From: JBBQXK01 sp052387255
Lineage (GTDB): Bacteria; Pseudomonadota; Alphaproteobacteria; Rhodobacterales; Rhodobacteraceae
Direction: 5' to 3'
Length of the DNA stretch: 64,000 nucleotides
Assembly: GCA_052387255.1 (NCBI GenBank)
Contig: JBQTJI010000041.1
Coordinates: forward strand, 51,290-115,289
The notes beneath the pieces were generated by a model. That model saw nothing but the letters and a program-made list of their open reading frames with translations, had not been told where the DNA came from and made no database searches. This document shows, one piece after another, positions 26,125-34,365 of this stretch; positions within the stretch are counted from its first letter, which is position 1, and the number at the start of each line of letters is the position of its first letter. Position numbers and translations under genes: made by a program.

Positions 26125-26300
26125 TTCAGCAACCTGTCACAAGGGTTGACGCCGCCGTTCGGGTCCGCGCCGCCCGCGACGATCACATGCGTTCCATCAG
26201 GCTTGACCTCGACCCGCCCTTCATCAAAGCCAGCCGCCTTCATCGCCTTGAAGTAGCGAGTCAGGTCGGATTGCTTCAGAAGGGCGGGACGATTTGCCAT
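26121..26300 (-). CDS. Small protein upstream of the integrase
   Basis: The 59-residue protein MANRPALLKQSDLTRYFKAMKAAGFDEGR... has a short helical first half resembling excisionase or small DNA-binding proteins, then a two-strand VEVKPDGTHVIVAGG segment. Its position one base upstream of int (ATGA overlap), under the same promoter, suits a directionality or regulatory role. I cannot assign a family. The conserved-looking MANRP start at 26300 was preferred to an ATG at 26321 lacking a ribosome-binding site. Confidence 0.6.
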   Translation of the reverse strand: MANRPALLKQSDLTRYFKAMKAAGFDEGRVEVKPDGTHVIVAGGADPNGGVNPCDRLLK

Positions 26301-26324
26301 CGGGGCTTCACAAGTTTCCATTGT

Positions 26325-26336
26325 CCATAGATATGG
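26325..26336. promoter_or_regulatory. Operator 1, CCATAGATATGG
   Basis: This 12-bp inverted repeat (CCATA-GA-TATGG) overlaps the -10 element of the minus-strand promoter of the small gene/int unit. An identical 12-mer occurs at 30638-30649 at the second element promoter. Confidence 0.65.
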
Positions 26337-26357
26337 TCATTTGGCGGTCCCTGTCAA
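26328..26357 (-). promoter_or_regulatory. Sigma70-type promoter of the small gene-int unit
   Basis: On the minus strand, TTGACA (26357-26352), an 18-nt spacer and TATCTA (26333-26328) form a good promoter directed at the 59-residue gene and the integrase. The operator at 26325-26336 covers the -10. Confidence 0.6.
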
Positions 26358-26391
26358 TCCTCGCGGCAGGGCGCGCAGTCATCGTGCCCCG

Positions 26392-26607
26392 TCACACCCC
26401 CTTTGACGTTGCGAAGGTGACGCTGCCGGGCCGGGGGGTGCTGGCGTTTCGGATGCGACTTTCCAGATCGGCAATGGCCTTCGCCATGTCCGCATCCGTC
26501 TGATACTCAATCCGCTTCCCCTCATACTGCACCACGCGGGTGCCCGCAGCGCGCGTCCTGATCAGGGCGTCGCGCAGCGATTCCAGTTCGGTGACGTTGA
26601 TCGCCAT
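26392..26607 (-). CDS. gpW-like head-tail joining protein
   Basis: The 71-residue protein (MAINVTELESLRDALIRTRAAGTRVVQYEGKRIEYQTDADMAKAIADLESRI) matches the lambda gpW pattern in length and layout: helix, short beta hairpin, helix. gpW plugs the portal and prepares the head to accept a tail. The start overlaps the capsid-gene stop as TGATG, so it is the last gene of the head operon. Its presence, with no tail gene after it, is what a satellite that makes heads competent for foreign tails would need. Confidence 0.75.
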   Translation of the reverse strand: MAINVTELESLRDALIRTRAAGTRVVQYEGKRIEYQTDADMAKAIADLESRIRNASTPRPGSVTFATSKGV

Positions 26608-28346
26608 CAGCCGTTCCGATACCAGCCGCGATGGTCGATGAAGGCTGCGCCGAAGTCGACACGGACCTTCATCATGATGCTGTCGACCTCGAAGCCGACC
26701 GACGTTTCGACCTGCGCACCGGGCGCGCCTTCAAGGTAAGCGTATTCCAGCCCGTCGATATTGGCCGGGTCCGCCGCCAGATACCATTGCGTCGCATTGG
26801 TCAGGCGCGGTTCGACCAGAAGCGTCAGTTTGGCGAAGGGGTTCACGTCGACCACGGCGGTTGCGGCCAGCGTCGTCAGAAGCTGCTCCCCGATCGTCTC
26901 GTATTCGGGCGGGACGATCAGGAACCGGGGCTGCGCGCTGACTGGCATCCCATTTGCGCTGGTCTGCTTGCGCATCCGCACCCGGCCCGCATTCAGGCTG
27001 GTCACGGACGGGGCAGATGCCGCGTCAAGGTTGTTGTGCCCGGCCACGAACAGGGCCAGACCGTCCCCCATGATCGGGTTCGCGGTCAGGGCAGACACCA
27101 GTTGCGCGTTCTCGAATTCCCGTGCGGCGATGCCCATGCGACGGCTGAAGTCGGCCAGCGCGCCCAGATCGTCGTTGATCAGCATCTGCCGGGTGAAGGG
27201 GATGATCGACCCGAAGGTCGACAGGGAATTCGTGTTCGGCTGTTCGGACACGTTGCCCATCGGGAATTCCCCGCCTTCCAGCACCCGGCGCAGCGGCGGC
27301 GCGTCGCCCAGCATGTAGCGGGTCTGGACCTTGAAGTTTGGAATCGTCACCTGCCGGGCGGACGGGCGCAGGCCAGACGGGGCCTGATCATAGGCCACGC
27401 GCAGGGACCGGCCCGCCGAGTCGCCAAGGATGCCCGCCAGATCGCCCGTGACCATCGTGCCCGCGCGGGTGAACACCTGCGCGTCCGACAGGCCCTGCAC
27501 GACAACGCCGTGACGGCGCGCGGACTCGCGGGCCAGATCGGGCAGGCGCATCCCGGCATACTGGCGCGCCGGGGCGCTGATCTCGTGGTCGGGGTGCATC
27601 CGCGCGAACAGGGCTTCCCCGGCCCGCGTGGCGAACACCGCCGGGTCATTGTGATCGAACGTCACCTGCGCCGTGGTGCGGGTGCGGGTCGATGCCTGGC
27701 GCTGCGCCATCGCGGCGAAGGCCAGTTCACGGGCCGTGTCGGGCATGTCTTCGGCGTCGATCCGGGCGTCAGTCCAAGCCCGGTCCATTCCCGCCAGTTC
27801 GGCGATGGACCGGATTTGCGCGTTCGCTTCGGCGCGGGTCAGCACCTGCACGTCATCTTCGGGGGTCGGCATGGGATTTGCTCCAGTTCTGAAATGTGCG
27901 CCGGGGTCGGCAGGGACGGGGACGATGGACACTTCGATAGGGGTCCACCGAATGGCGGTGCGCAGGCGCTTGGTGCCGTCTTTGGCCTCGCGCGTCTGTT
28001 CGATGCTGTAGCCGATGGACAGGCCGCGCAGGGTGCCGTTGGCCACGTCCTGCATGACCTGTGCGGCCCCGGTCGACTCGCGAAAGCGGATCGTCACCAG
28101 AAGGCCGTCGGGCGTCATCCGCGCGGCGTCGATCACGCCAAGCTGATCGCGGGTTGTGTCCCGACGGTGCCCGTCCAGCACCGGGGCACCGACGAAACGG
28201 GACAGGTCCGCGCCGCGCAGGTCCAAGACTTCGGTGTAACCTGCGCGGGCCACGGAGGCACCCGTCGACACGATAGCCTCAATCGTGCGGGCATCGGGGT
28301 CGAAGGTGGACGGGCGCAGGGCGGCGGCGCGCAGATGAAGGGTCAT
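26607..28346 (-). CDS. Fused prohead protease and major capsid protein
   Basis: The 579-residue protein combines two head functions. Residues about 1-150 are an S78/U35-type prohead protease (FVGAPVLDGHRRDTTRDQLGVI with the catalytic His; TLRGLSIGYSI with the catalytic Ser; VPVPADPGAHFRT). From about residue 280 to the end lies an HK97/Mu-type major capsid domain (MLGDAPPLRRVLEGGEF, GSIIPFTRQMLINDDLG, ending in VDFGAAFIDHRGWYRNG). The segment between (about 150-280) is helical, like a scaffold/delta domain. Fusion of protease, scaffold and shell in one chain is known in some phages and saves space in a small element. It lies between the DUF2190 and gpW-like genes. Confidence 0.9.
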   Translation of the reverse strand: MTLHLRAAALRPSTFDPDARTIEAIVSTGASVARAGYTEVLDLRGADLSRFVGAPVLDGHRRDTTRDQLGVIDAARMTPDGLLVTIRFRESTGAAQVMQDVANGTLRGLSIGYSIEQTREAKDGTKRLRTAIRWTPIEVSIVPVPADPGAHFRTGANPMPTPEDDVQVLTRAEANAQIRSIAELAGMDRAWTDARIDAEDMPDTARELAFAAMAQRQASTRTRTTAQVTFDHNDPAVFATRAGEALFARMHPDHEISAPARQYAGMRLPDLARESARRHGVVVQGLSDAQVFTRAGTMVTGDLAGILGDSAGRSLRVAYDQAPSGLRPSARQVTIPNFKVQTRYMLGDAPPLRRVLEGGEFPMGNVSEQPNTNSLSTFGSIIPFTRQMLINDDLGALADFSRRMGIAAREFENAQLVSALTANPIMGDGLALFVAGHNNLDAASAPSVTSLNAGRVRMRKQTSANGMPVSAQPRFLIVPPEYETIGEQLLTTLAATAVVDVNPFAKLTLLVEPRLTNATQWYLAADPANIDGLEYAYLEGAPGAQVETSVGFEVDSIMMKVRVDFGAAFIDHRGWYRNG

Positions 28347-28355
28347 GGCGTCACC

Positions 28356-28691
28356 TCACACGCGGATTGCGCCGTCCAGCAGGACGGACCCTGTGGTGTC
28401 GCCCGCTGAGGCGGCGGCGAAGGCTGCGCCGATCATCTTGTTTCCGGTCAAGACCGTCGTGACGTTCCGGGCCGCGTTGTCCCAATACAGGGTCGCGCCA
28501 AGTGCCCATGCCTGCCCGGTCGCCTTGGCAAGCGTGAACACACCATGGCGGACCAGCACCACGTCGGCGGCTGCGGCGGCTGCGGCCTGCGCAACGCCGA
28601 TGATCGACCCGACCTGTGCCATCTGGCCCGATTGCAGGGCATAGGGCGCGGGCAAGGTCACGTTGTAGCCCGAGAACAGGGAATTTCGCAT
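28356..28691 (-). CDS. DUF2190-family head protein (capsid decoration candidate)
   Basis: The 111-residue protein (MRNSLFSGYNVTLPAPYALQSGQMAQVGSIIGVAQAA..., ending TGSVLLDGAIRV) has the DUF2190 pattern of small beta-rich proteins encoded beside major capsid genes; relatives decorate or stabilise phage heads. It sits between portal and capsid genes with 1- and 9-nt gaps. Confidence 0.8.
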   Translation of the reverse strand: MRNSLFSGYNVTLPAPYALQSGQMAQVGSIIGVAQAAAAAAADVVLVRHGVFTLAKATGQAWALGATLYWDNAARNVTTVLTGNKMIGAAFAAASAGDTTGSVLLDGAIRV

Positions 28692-28692
28692 G

Positions 28693-30039
28693 TCAGACTC
28701 CTTGGGGTTTTGCTGCGCGGGCGAAAGTATCGGCCGCAATTTCATCATCCAGTTCGGCCACGTCGCGGCCCCGGCCCGCCACCACTTCGGCACGGGATTT
28801 CAAGCCCGCTTCAATGGCGCGGATTTCGCCGTTCACTTCCTTTAGAGGATCGACCCATTGCCAGCCGGGCGCGACGAATTTCACGGCGCGGTAATCGGCC
28901 AATTCGGATTCGGACGCGCTGATTTCCCCGGCCAATGCCTTGGCGTCGATCCACTGCCGCCAGAGGGGTCGCAGCAACTGCGCCTCAATCAGGGTGCGTT
29001 GCAGCATGTCGCAGCGGCGGCGGAATTCCAGAGTGCCAACCCGCGCGCTGGAATAATTAGTCCCGGACAGATCGCCCGACAGCATTTCATAGGTCAGCCC
29101 GACACCGCTTGCGATTTCCCGTTGCTGGCCTTTCACAAAGTCCACCGCTTGCGACAGGCCCTGCCCCGGCGTCGAAAACTCGACGGTCGACCCAAAAGGC
29201 AGAACCCGCATGGCACCGGGTTCAAGGCTGACGTTCATGTCGTTGCTTGCCGCCTCAAACCCCGCCGTGCCGCCTTCGGCGTCACGGATAAAGCCGGTCA
29301 TCAAGGATTGCACCTGCAACGCCTTCAGCATCGCGTCGCTGGCCAGATCGAAGTCGGCCAATTTCAGCAGGACCGGGGCCAGCCATGATATCCCCCGCGT
29401 CTGGCCGGGAAACAGGCGGTCGAAGACGTGCAGAACGTCGCTGGCCGGAACCCGCACGGGCGCGCCGATCATGCCGAAGGGCGTTCCGGGCGCGTCGGGC
29501 AGGACATGATAGGCGACGATCCGGTCGCGGGCATCGAATTCAACCCCGGCAATGATCCGTCCGCCATCGCCAAGGTCGCGGGTCAAGGACGGGTCGATTT
29601 GGTCGGCGGGCAGCGCCACAGAGGAAAACGCTGCCCGTCCTGATCCGTCGGCGTCGCTGCCACCAACGGATGTTCTTATGAACGCCTCGCCATCCCTGAC
29701 CAGCGCGCGCACCGCGACGGGCAGAAGGGTCAGCGTCAATTCTTCAAAGGCGGAATTCAGGTCGCGCCGGACGCCTTGGTCGGGATGCTGCGACTGCGCC
29801 TGCCAGCCTTTGCCGACAAGGTTCGCAAGCCATGTCTCGACAATCCGGGCGGCAGTCGGGTTGTTCATGGTCAACGCCGCCGCACGGGCCTTGGCAGGCG
29901 CACGGGCAGCAAGGATGGACGCTTGGGGCGCAGCCATCATCGCCGCGCCCTGCCACCGCCGCCCGCCGCCGCCCGCCTCAATCTGGCGGGTCTTGGCCGG
30001 GCCGGTCATCCGGTCGAAAAGGCGCGACAGGAAACTCAT
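28693..30039 (-). CDS. Phage portal protein, lambda family
   Basis: The 448-residue protein resembles lambda gpB-type portals: an N-terminal SRLFDRM helix, the NNPTAARIVETWLANLVGKGW segment, RDGEAFIRT, and a late GVGLTYEMLSGDLSGTNYSSAR motif, the family signature. It forms the dodecameric ring through which DNA enters the head. It overlaps the upstream MerR-like regulator by 4 bp and is followed directly by the decoration, protease-capsid and connector genes. Confidence 0.92.
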   Translation of the reverse strand: MSFLSRLFDRMTGPAKTRQIEAGGGGRRWQGAAMMAAPQASILAARAPAKARAAALTMNNPTAARIVETWLANLVGKGWQAQSQHPDQGVRRDLNSAFEELTLTLLPVAVRALVRDGEAFIRTSVGGSDADGSGRAAFSSVALPADQIDPSLTRDLGDGGRIIAGVEFDARDRIVAYHVLPDAPGTPFGMIGAPVRVPASDVLHVFDRLFPGQTRGISWLAPVLLKLADFDLASDAMLKALQVQSLMTGFIRDAEGGTAGFEAASNDMNVSLEPGAMRVLPFGSTVEFSTPGQGLSQAVDFVKGQQREIASGVGLTYEMLSGDLSGTNYSSARVGTLEFRRRCDMLQRTLIEAQLLRPLWRQWIDAKALAGEISASESELADYRAVKFVAPGWQWVDPLKEVNGEIRAIEAGLKSRAEVVAGRGRDVAELDDEIAADTFARAAKPQGV

Positions 30040-30629
30040 TTGTCGTTGCCGCCCGTCCGACGCAGGGTGACGACGTGGGTTTCAAGGGGCAGCGTGACTC
30101 GGCTGTGGACCAGCTTCGCAACCGCCTCAAGGTCGATCAGAAGGCCGTGGAATAGCCCGTCTTGATCAACCAGTTCGTGCAGGTCCGACAGGTCAGCCCG
30201 AAGGTATTGCGCGATGCGCCCGCCCTGATCGTCCCGTTCGGGAAGGGGCATAAACGCATAGCGAACGTTGCCGGATGCTGCCCAGCTTTCAATCCGCTCA
30301 CGTTCCTGCGCCGCTGCCTCTGGTGTGTCGGCCTTGACCGCGACTGCACCCGGCATCGCCATCAGCATCGCGGTTGCGTGGTGCGCGGCCAGCCCGGAAA
30401 ACTTGTGCAGGCTTTTGATACTGATTCCGCTTTCGGACAGGCGCTGCATGATCGTCATGCGGACAACCTCACCAATCTCGAACCTCGCGTGGCCCCGGCC
30501 TTCAATCGGGGACAGAAGGCCCCGGTTGCGCCAGTGCGTTTGCAGTTTCTGGTTCACCCCGGACACCTTGAAGGCATCGCCCGCGCTGAACTCGGCCTGA
30601 TCGGTGTAGTCGATATCATAGTCTGCCAC
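30036..30629 (-). CDS. MerR-like helix-turn-helix protein heading the head operon
   Basis: The 197-residue protein has a MerR-type winged HTH at about residues 20-70 (VNQKLQTHWRNRGLLSPIEGRGHARFEIGEVVRMTIMQRLSESGI), then a helical region and a C-terminal DLSDLHELVDQDGLFHGLLIDLEAVA part. The start is GTG at 30629, 8 nt from the operator 30638-30649. As first gene of the unit that includes portal and capsid, it is a good candidate for the regulator of both element promoters (inference). The ending overlaps portal by ATGA. Confidence 0.75.
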   Translation of the reverse strand: MADYDIDYTDQAEFSAGDAFKVSGVNQKLQTHWRNRGLLSPIEGRGHARFEIGEVVRMTIMQRLSESGISIKSLHKFSGLAAHHATAMLMAMPGAVAVKADTPEAAAQERERIESWAASGNVRYAFMPLPERDDQGGRIAQYLRADLSDLHELVDQDGLFHGLLIDLEAVAKLVHSRVTLPLETHVVTLRRTGGNDK

Positions 30630-30637
30630 GGCTTACC

Positions 30638-30649
30638 CCATAGATATGG
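30638..30649. promoter_or_regulatory. Operator 2, CCATAGATATGG
   Basis: This 12-mer is identical to the operator at 26325-26336. It lies between the -10 and the start codon of the MerR-like gene, near the expected transcription start. Confidence 0.65.
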
Positions 30650-30657
30650 ATTCGCCA

Positions 30658-30687
30658 TAGTTAGCGTCATTTTTCGAACCCTGTCAA
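30658..30687 (-). promoter_or_regulatory. Sigma70-type promoter of the head operon
   Basis: On the minus strand, TTGACA (30687-30682), an 18-nt spacer and TAACTA (30663-30658) face the MerR-like gene. The -35, spacer length and the CAGGG after TTGA match the promoter at 26328-26357, indicating co-regulation. Confidence 0.6.
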
Positions 30688-30791
30688 CCATCGTGTCAGT
30701 TGACCTTTCCTTCGGCTCGAGGCCGTGCGAAGTTGCGACTATTCCAAGTTGTGGACGACAGGTTTTCCATCTGAATCAAGGGCTGCAAACA

Positions 30792-31079
30792 ATGACACGG
30801 GCTGAAGACTTTTTATGGATTGTGCAGACCGCCTTACTCGCCAACGCGGTTAATTTGGCGACAGATGAGGAACGGAAAATCAAGTATCGCCACGTCTATT
30901 CCAGCACGGGTGCGCGAATTGTAATGCGGGAAGCGATCCGCGCCAGCAAATTGATTCCCGACGGCATGGACCCGGCAGACGCAGCCGATGAGTTCTGCAT
31001 ATGGATGCTAGACAATCACCAAGACGCTGTGAAAAAGGATGACCCCGGCGCAACCGTCCCAAGTTGGTTTGCCAGATAG
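30792..31079 (+). CDS. Unrecognised small protein, only plus-strand gene of the element
   Basis: The 95-residue protein starts MTRAEDFLWIVQTALLANAVNLATDEERKI and ends in DDPGATVPSWFAR. It is mostly helical with no family I can name. It lies in a locally AT-richer stretch opposite to all other element genes and is convergent with the HEPN-like gene 13 nt away. This is the typical position of accessory cargo (a moron). AAGGG lies about 9 nt upstream of ATG 30792. Confidence 0.55.
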   Translation: MTRAEDFLWIVQTALLANAVNLATDEERKIKYRHVYSSTGARIVMREAIRASKLIPDGMDPADAADEFCIWMLDNHQDAVKKDDPGATVPSWFAR

Positions 31080-31092
31080 CCGCGTGACCGGG

Positions 31093-31683
31093 CTAACGAT
31101 AGATCGGCACACCGGGGCCAGCGGAACCCGGAAACTGCCAACCCATGTGCGTGACGGTGTTGACCACAGCGCAGGCCAGTTCCGCCGCATGTCTTTGCGT
31201 CTGCTTCAGAAACGCGATGTCGACTGCCGAATCGAAGATCATCTTCTGAGTGTTGACGAAGAATGGAACGGAAGCCCCCTGACTATCGGGAAGCCTCCAT
31301 GATCCGTGGCAAAGGGCGTTCCGGATAGCCGAAGCCTTCCTTAGATCGGAAAGCAGATCGTCCACATTTTCGATTGTGGCGTTCGGATGATCCTTTACGG
31401 CCTTCCCGAATGAGTCGATCAGTTTTCCAAGCGCATCGGTCAATGCATGTTCAAGTTTCGGCAGCCAAGCCGCATATGCTGCTTCAACTTCAGACTCCGC
31501 ATATGGCTTCGTGCCGGTAAAGGAAAAGATCGCCTTTCCGAGAACCTCCTCCAAGAAACCGAACGTAGCGACAGTGCGTCCTAAGTGTTCCCAAAATGCG
31601 GGGTCATGCTTTTGAGTAGGATAGCCCACGGGCAACCGACCAATGTCGATAACGTGTGGCTTCCGATCAGGTTTTTCGTTCAA
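31093..31683 (-). CDS. HEPN-like protein, accessory cargo
   Basis: The 196-residue, largely helical protein carries SAIRNALCHGSWRLPD at about residues 118-133. R-N-x-x-x-H (Arg, four residues, His) is the active-site motif of HEPN ribonucleases and HEPN-type accessory proteins. The N-terminal part (GRTVATFGFLEEVLGKAIFSF) looks like the first helix pair of such folds. HEPN proteins occur in toxin-antitoxin and anti-phage systems. Its place between terminase and portal genes, in AT-richer DNA, marks it as cargo. The call is from motif and context only. Confidence 0.55.
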   Translation of the reverse strand: MNEKPDRKPHVIDIGRLPVGYPTQKHDPAFWEHLGRTVATFGFLEEVLGKAIFSFTGTKPYAESEVEAAYAAWLPKLEHALTDALGKLIDSFGKAVKDHPNATIENVDDLLSDLRKASAIRNALCHGSWRLPDSQGASVPFFVNTQKMIFDSAVDIAFLKQTQRHAAELACAVVNTVTHMGWQFPGSAGPGVPIYR

Positions 31684-31738
31684 GACAAGCCCCCTCTTTC
31701 CAAACTACGCGGGCATCATCGCAGGTCCGTTCTTGTGG

Positions 31739-33517
31739 TCAACGCTGCATCCAACTGGACGCCAGCACCGGCGCGCGCTTCGGCGCGGGCGCGGCTTCGG
31801 TCGAAAGATCGGCGCGGCGCTGGTCATAGTCCAGATTGAGCAATCCCCGCGCTGCGAAGGCATAGACCACACAGTCAAGCGCCTCTGCCCGCCGCCCCGG
31901 AATCCGAATGAAGCTGCGCGTCGGCTGGCCACGGGTGTAGCGAACCACAGACCGTTCGGACGCAAGCTGTTCAAACCATACCGGGGGCAGATCGGCCGAA
32001 AACCGAAAGCTGCCTGCCTGCGCCAGTCGCCCGAACAGTTGCAGTTTCACCGTGTCCACGCCGATGATCCACAAGCGCGCGCCCGTCTTGGTGGTCGATC
32101 CTGCCCGTTCGATCATCGGACGGTTCCCCGGCGCGCCCTTGATAGCCAGCACCTTGCGCCGTGTCCGGGGCGTGGCAAAGGCGGTGACGTGGTGCATGGA
32201 TACCCCGTCGCCCGCGTCAATGGCGCAGGCGTCCACCCCGATCTTTCCGCCAAGTGCATGGGGAAAGCGGGCACCGATCAGCCCGTCAAGTTCGACCCAA
32301 GTTTCTTCGGCGTCATACTGCCCCCAGATAACCCGATGCCCCAGCACAAGCGCCACGCCGCCTTCGGTCCAGCCCAGATAGGTGACTTCTAGGCGGTCGT
32401 GTTGCACGTCCACCCCAACCGTAACCGTCAGCACTTCGGCGGGAACGGCGGCAAGCCCGAAGGGTTCGGCGCGGGCCATCAGCTCATCTTCTGCCAGCTC
32501 ATCCCCGGCGCTGCGCCAGCCTTGGCCAAGGATCGTGTTCACGAAGGTTTGCAGCGTCGTCGGATCGTCTTTTGCCTGGACGAATTCCACGGCCAGCTTG
32601 CCCCAAGCGGCATTGGTGTGAAGGCTGATCAGGGCGTTCATGCGGAACCCCGCATGGCCCCGGACTTCGGGCCGTGTGGCGCGCCACTGGCCAGCCGCGA
32701 CCATATCCGGCTTGTGCCGTTCCGATACCTCTGCGGCGCAATGCGGGCAACGCCAACGGGCCGTTTCGGGCGCGCCTGTATCCCAGACGATATCGGGCCA
32801 CAGAAGTTCGCTCATGGCCCCACATTCGGGGCATGGCACTTCATAGATTCGGGCGTCAGATTGGGCATAGGCGCGCAGAACATGGCTGGTTTCATCGTGA
32901 ACCGGGGTGCTGCCCAGAACGATCTTGCGGTCAGGAAACGACATAGTGCGGCGTTCGGCCAAGAGGATCGGCGAACCTTCAGCGGTCGACTCCATGCCGT
33001 CGGCTTCGTCCATGAACAGAACCCGGACGTTGTGACGGCGCAGGTTGCGCGGTGCCTTTGCCGCGACCACTTTCAACGATCCGCCGGGGAAGCGGCGCGA
33101 CAGAAGCGTGTTGCGCCCGGACTCGTCCTGTTCATCCGACAGGGCAGCGGCAAGCGCCGGGGAGGCCCCGAAGATCGGTTCGATATCCGACACCATGTAG
33201 TCGCGGCAATCAGCCTCTGCGGGCAGAAGGCAGAGGATCGGCGCGGGTTCATTGGCGACGAAGGACGCAAGGGCGCTGGTCAGAAGCGTGGTGAAGCCCA
33301 CCCGGACGGGCTTCACCAGAGTCACCCGTTCGATTTCCGCGTCGCCTATGGCGTCGGCAATCTCGCGCTGAAAGGGCCAAAGGCGAACCGGACCGGGCAA
33401 GGCGGACACCCCGTCGGGCAGCACGATTTCCCGTTCGATCCATTCCGACAGGCGCAGGCGCGGCGGGGGGATCAAGGCGCGCAGCGCCTGTTTCGTGATC
33501 TGGTCAAGCGTCGGCAT
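31739..33517 (-). CDS. Terminase large subunit, GpA family
   Basis: The 592-residue packaging motor has an N-terminal ATPase: an atypical Walker A-like VKPVRVGFTT (about residue 65), Walker B VLFMDEADG (about 155), and ILGSTP coupling motif. Zinc-type CPECG and CPHC pairs follow at about 220-250. The C-terminal nuclease part starts at TVGVDVQHDRLEV (about 340). It cuts and pumps DNA into heads. ATG 33517 (MPTLDQITKQ) overlaps the small-subunit gene by 14 bp. The length is close to lambda gpA, so it appears complete. Confidence 0.92.
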   Translation of the reverse strand: MPTLDQITKQALRALIPPPRLRLSEWIEREIVLPDGVSALPGPVRLWPFQREIADAIGDAEIERVTLVKPVRVGFTTLLTSALASFVANEPAPILCLLPAEADCRDYMVSDIEPIFGASPALAAALSDEQDESGRNTLLSRRFPGGSLKVVAAKAPRNLRRHNVRVLFMDEADGMESTAEGSPILLAERRTMSFPDRKIVLGSTPVHDETSHVLRAYAQSDARIYEVPCPECGAMSELLWPDIVWDTGAPETARWRCPHCAAEVSERHKPDMVAAGQWRATRPEVRGHAGFRMNALISLHTNAAWGKLAVEFVQAKDDPTTLQTFVNTILGQGWRSAGDELAEDELMARAEPFGLAAVPAEVLTVTVGVDVQHDRLEVTYLGWTEGGVALVLGHRVIWGQYDAEETWVELDGLIGARFPHALGGKIGVDACAIDAGDGVSMHHVTAFATPRTRRKVLAIKGAPGNRPMIERAGSTTKTGARLWIIGVDTVKLQLFGRLAQAGSFRFSADLPPVWFEQLASERSVVRYTRGQPTRSFIRIPGRRAEALDCVVYAFAARGLLNLDYDQRRADLSTEAAPAPKRAPVLASSWMQR

Positions 33518-34004
33518 TGCCAAGTTCCTGCAAGGCGTCGCGCAATTCGCGGTCAATCATGGTCACGTCGCCAGTTGTCAGGTGCTGCATGGACTGGCGC
33601 AGTCGGGAAGGCACCGCCAGAAGCCGGGAACGAAGGGCGCGCAGGGTATCGGACCACGCCCGTTCCACGTCGCTTGCCGGGACGTATTCGCCGCGCAGCA
33701 CCGCGTTTTTCAGCGCCTGTGCATCGGCCTGTTCCCGTGCCAGCCGCGCCCGTTCGCTGGTCAGGTTCAGCACCTGTTCTTCGCCGCCCCGCCCGCTTGC
33801 CGTCTCGCGCAGGCTGGCAATGTAGCGCCGCGTGCTTTCTTCAAGGTCGTAGGCATCATGGCCAAAGCGGACCACGATATCGCGCTTGCCAAGGGTGGTC
33901 AGCATTCCCGGCGTGATGCCGAACAGGTCGCAAAGGTAGGCCCCGCCAATGCGGTGGACGGGCTTATCGCCCCCCAGCCCCGGCAGTTCCGACATGATCC
34001 GCAT
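33504..34004 (-). CDS. Terminase small subunit, Nu1-like
   Basis: The 166-residue protein has an N-terminal HTH-like segment (RIGGAYLCDLFGITPGMLTTLGKRDIVVRFGHDAYDLEESTRRYI) and a helical coiled-coil second half (TSERARLAREQADAQALKNAVLRGEYVPASDVERAW), both typical of the Nu1/phage packaging small subunit that recognises the cos/pac site. AAGGGG lies 8 nt before ATG 34004. It precedes the large subunit with overlap. In a satellite, this protein would direct packaging to its own DNA. Confidence 0.85.
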   Translation of the reverse strand: MRIMSELPGLGGDKPVHRIGGAYLCDLFGITPGMLTTLGKRDIVVRFGHDAYDLEESTRRYIASLRETASGRGGEEQVLNLTSERARLAREQADAQALKNAVLRGEYVPASDVERAWSDTLRALRSRLLAVPSRLRQSMQHLTTGDVTMIDRELRDALQELGNADA

Positions 34005-34092
34005 CTTTTAACCCCTTGTAAATTATTGCATAGCTTCAAGCATCGCGCCTCTGCCCCCCGTATAGGTCAGGGCTGGCAAGGACCCGCGATGG

Positions 34093-34365
34093 TCACGCGC
34101 TGCCCGCCGCCGGGGCGCAGGCAAGGGCGTGATCCGCTGCCGAAGGCAGGGCATAGACCCGTTCGGCAGCGCGGGCGCAGGCATCCGATGCCACCAGCCC
34201 GCCAAAGGCCATGGTCATGGCGCTGATAACTTCTGCATGGGCACCCGCGATGATGCTGTCCCAAGGCATCCCGCCTTCGCGCATCAGCGCCATGCATTCG
34301 CGGATGCAGGACGCGGCATGATCCGCCGCCGCTTGCTTCAGTTCGATGCGTTCTTCGTCGGTCAT
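34093..34365 (-). CDS. Small element protein of unknown function
   Basis: The 90-residue Ala-rich helical protein (MTDEERIELKQAAADHAASCIRECMALMREGG...) has no family I can recognise. It overlaps the upstream winged-helix gene by ATGA, indicating coupled translation, and is 88 nt upstream of the terminase small subunit. Confidence 0.6.
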   Translation of the reverse strand: MTDEERIELKQAAADHAASCIRECMALMREGGMPWDSIIAGAHAEVISAMTMAFGGLVASDACARAAERVYALPSAADHALACAPAAGSA

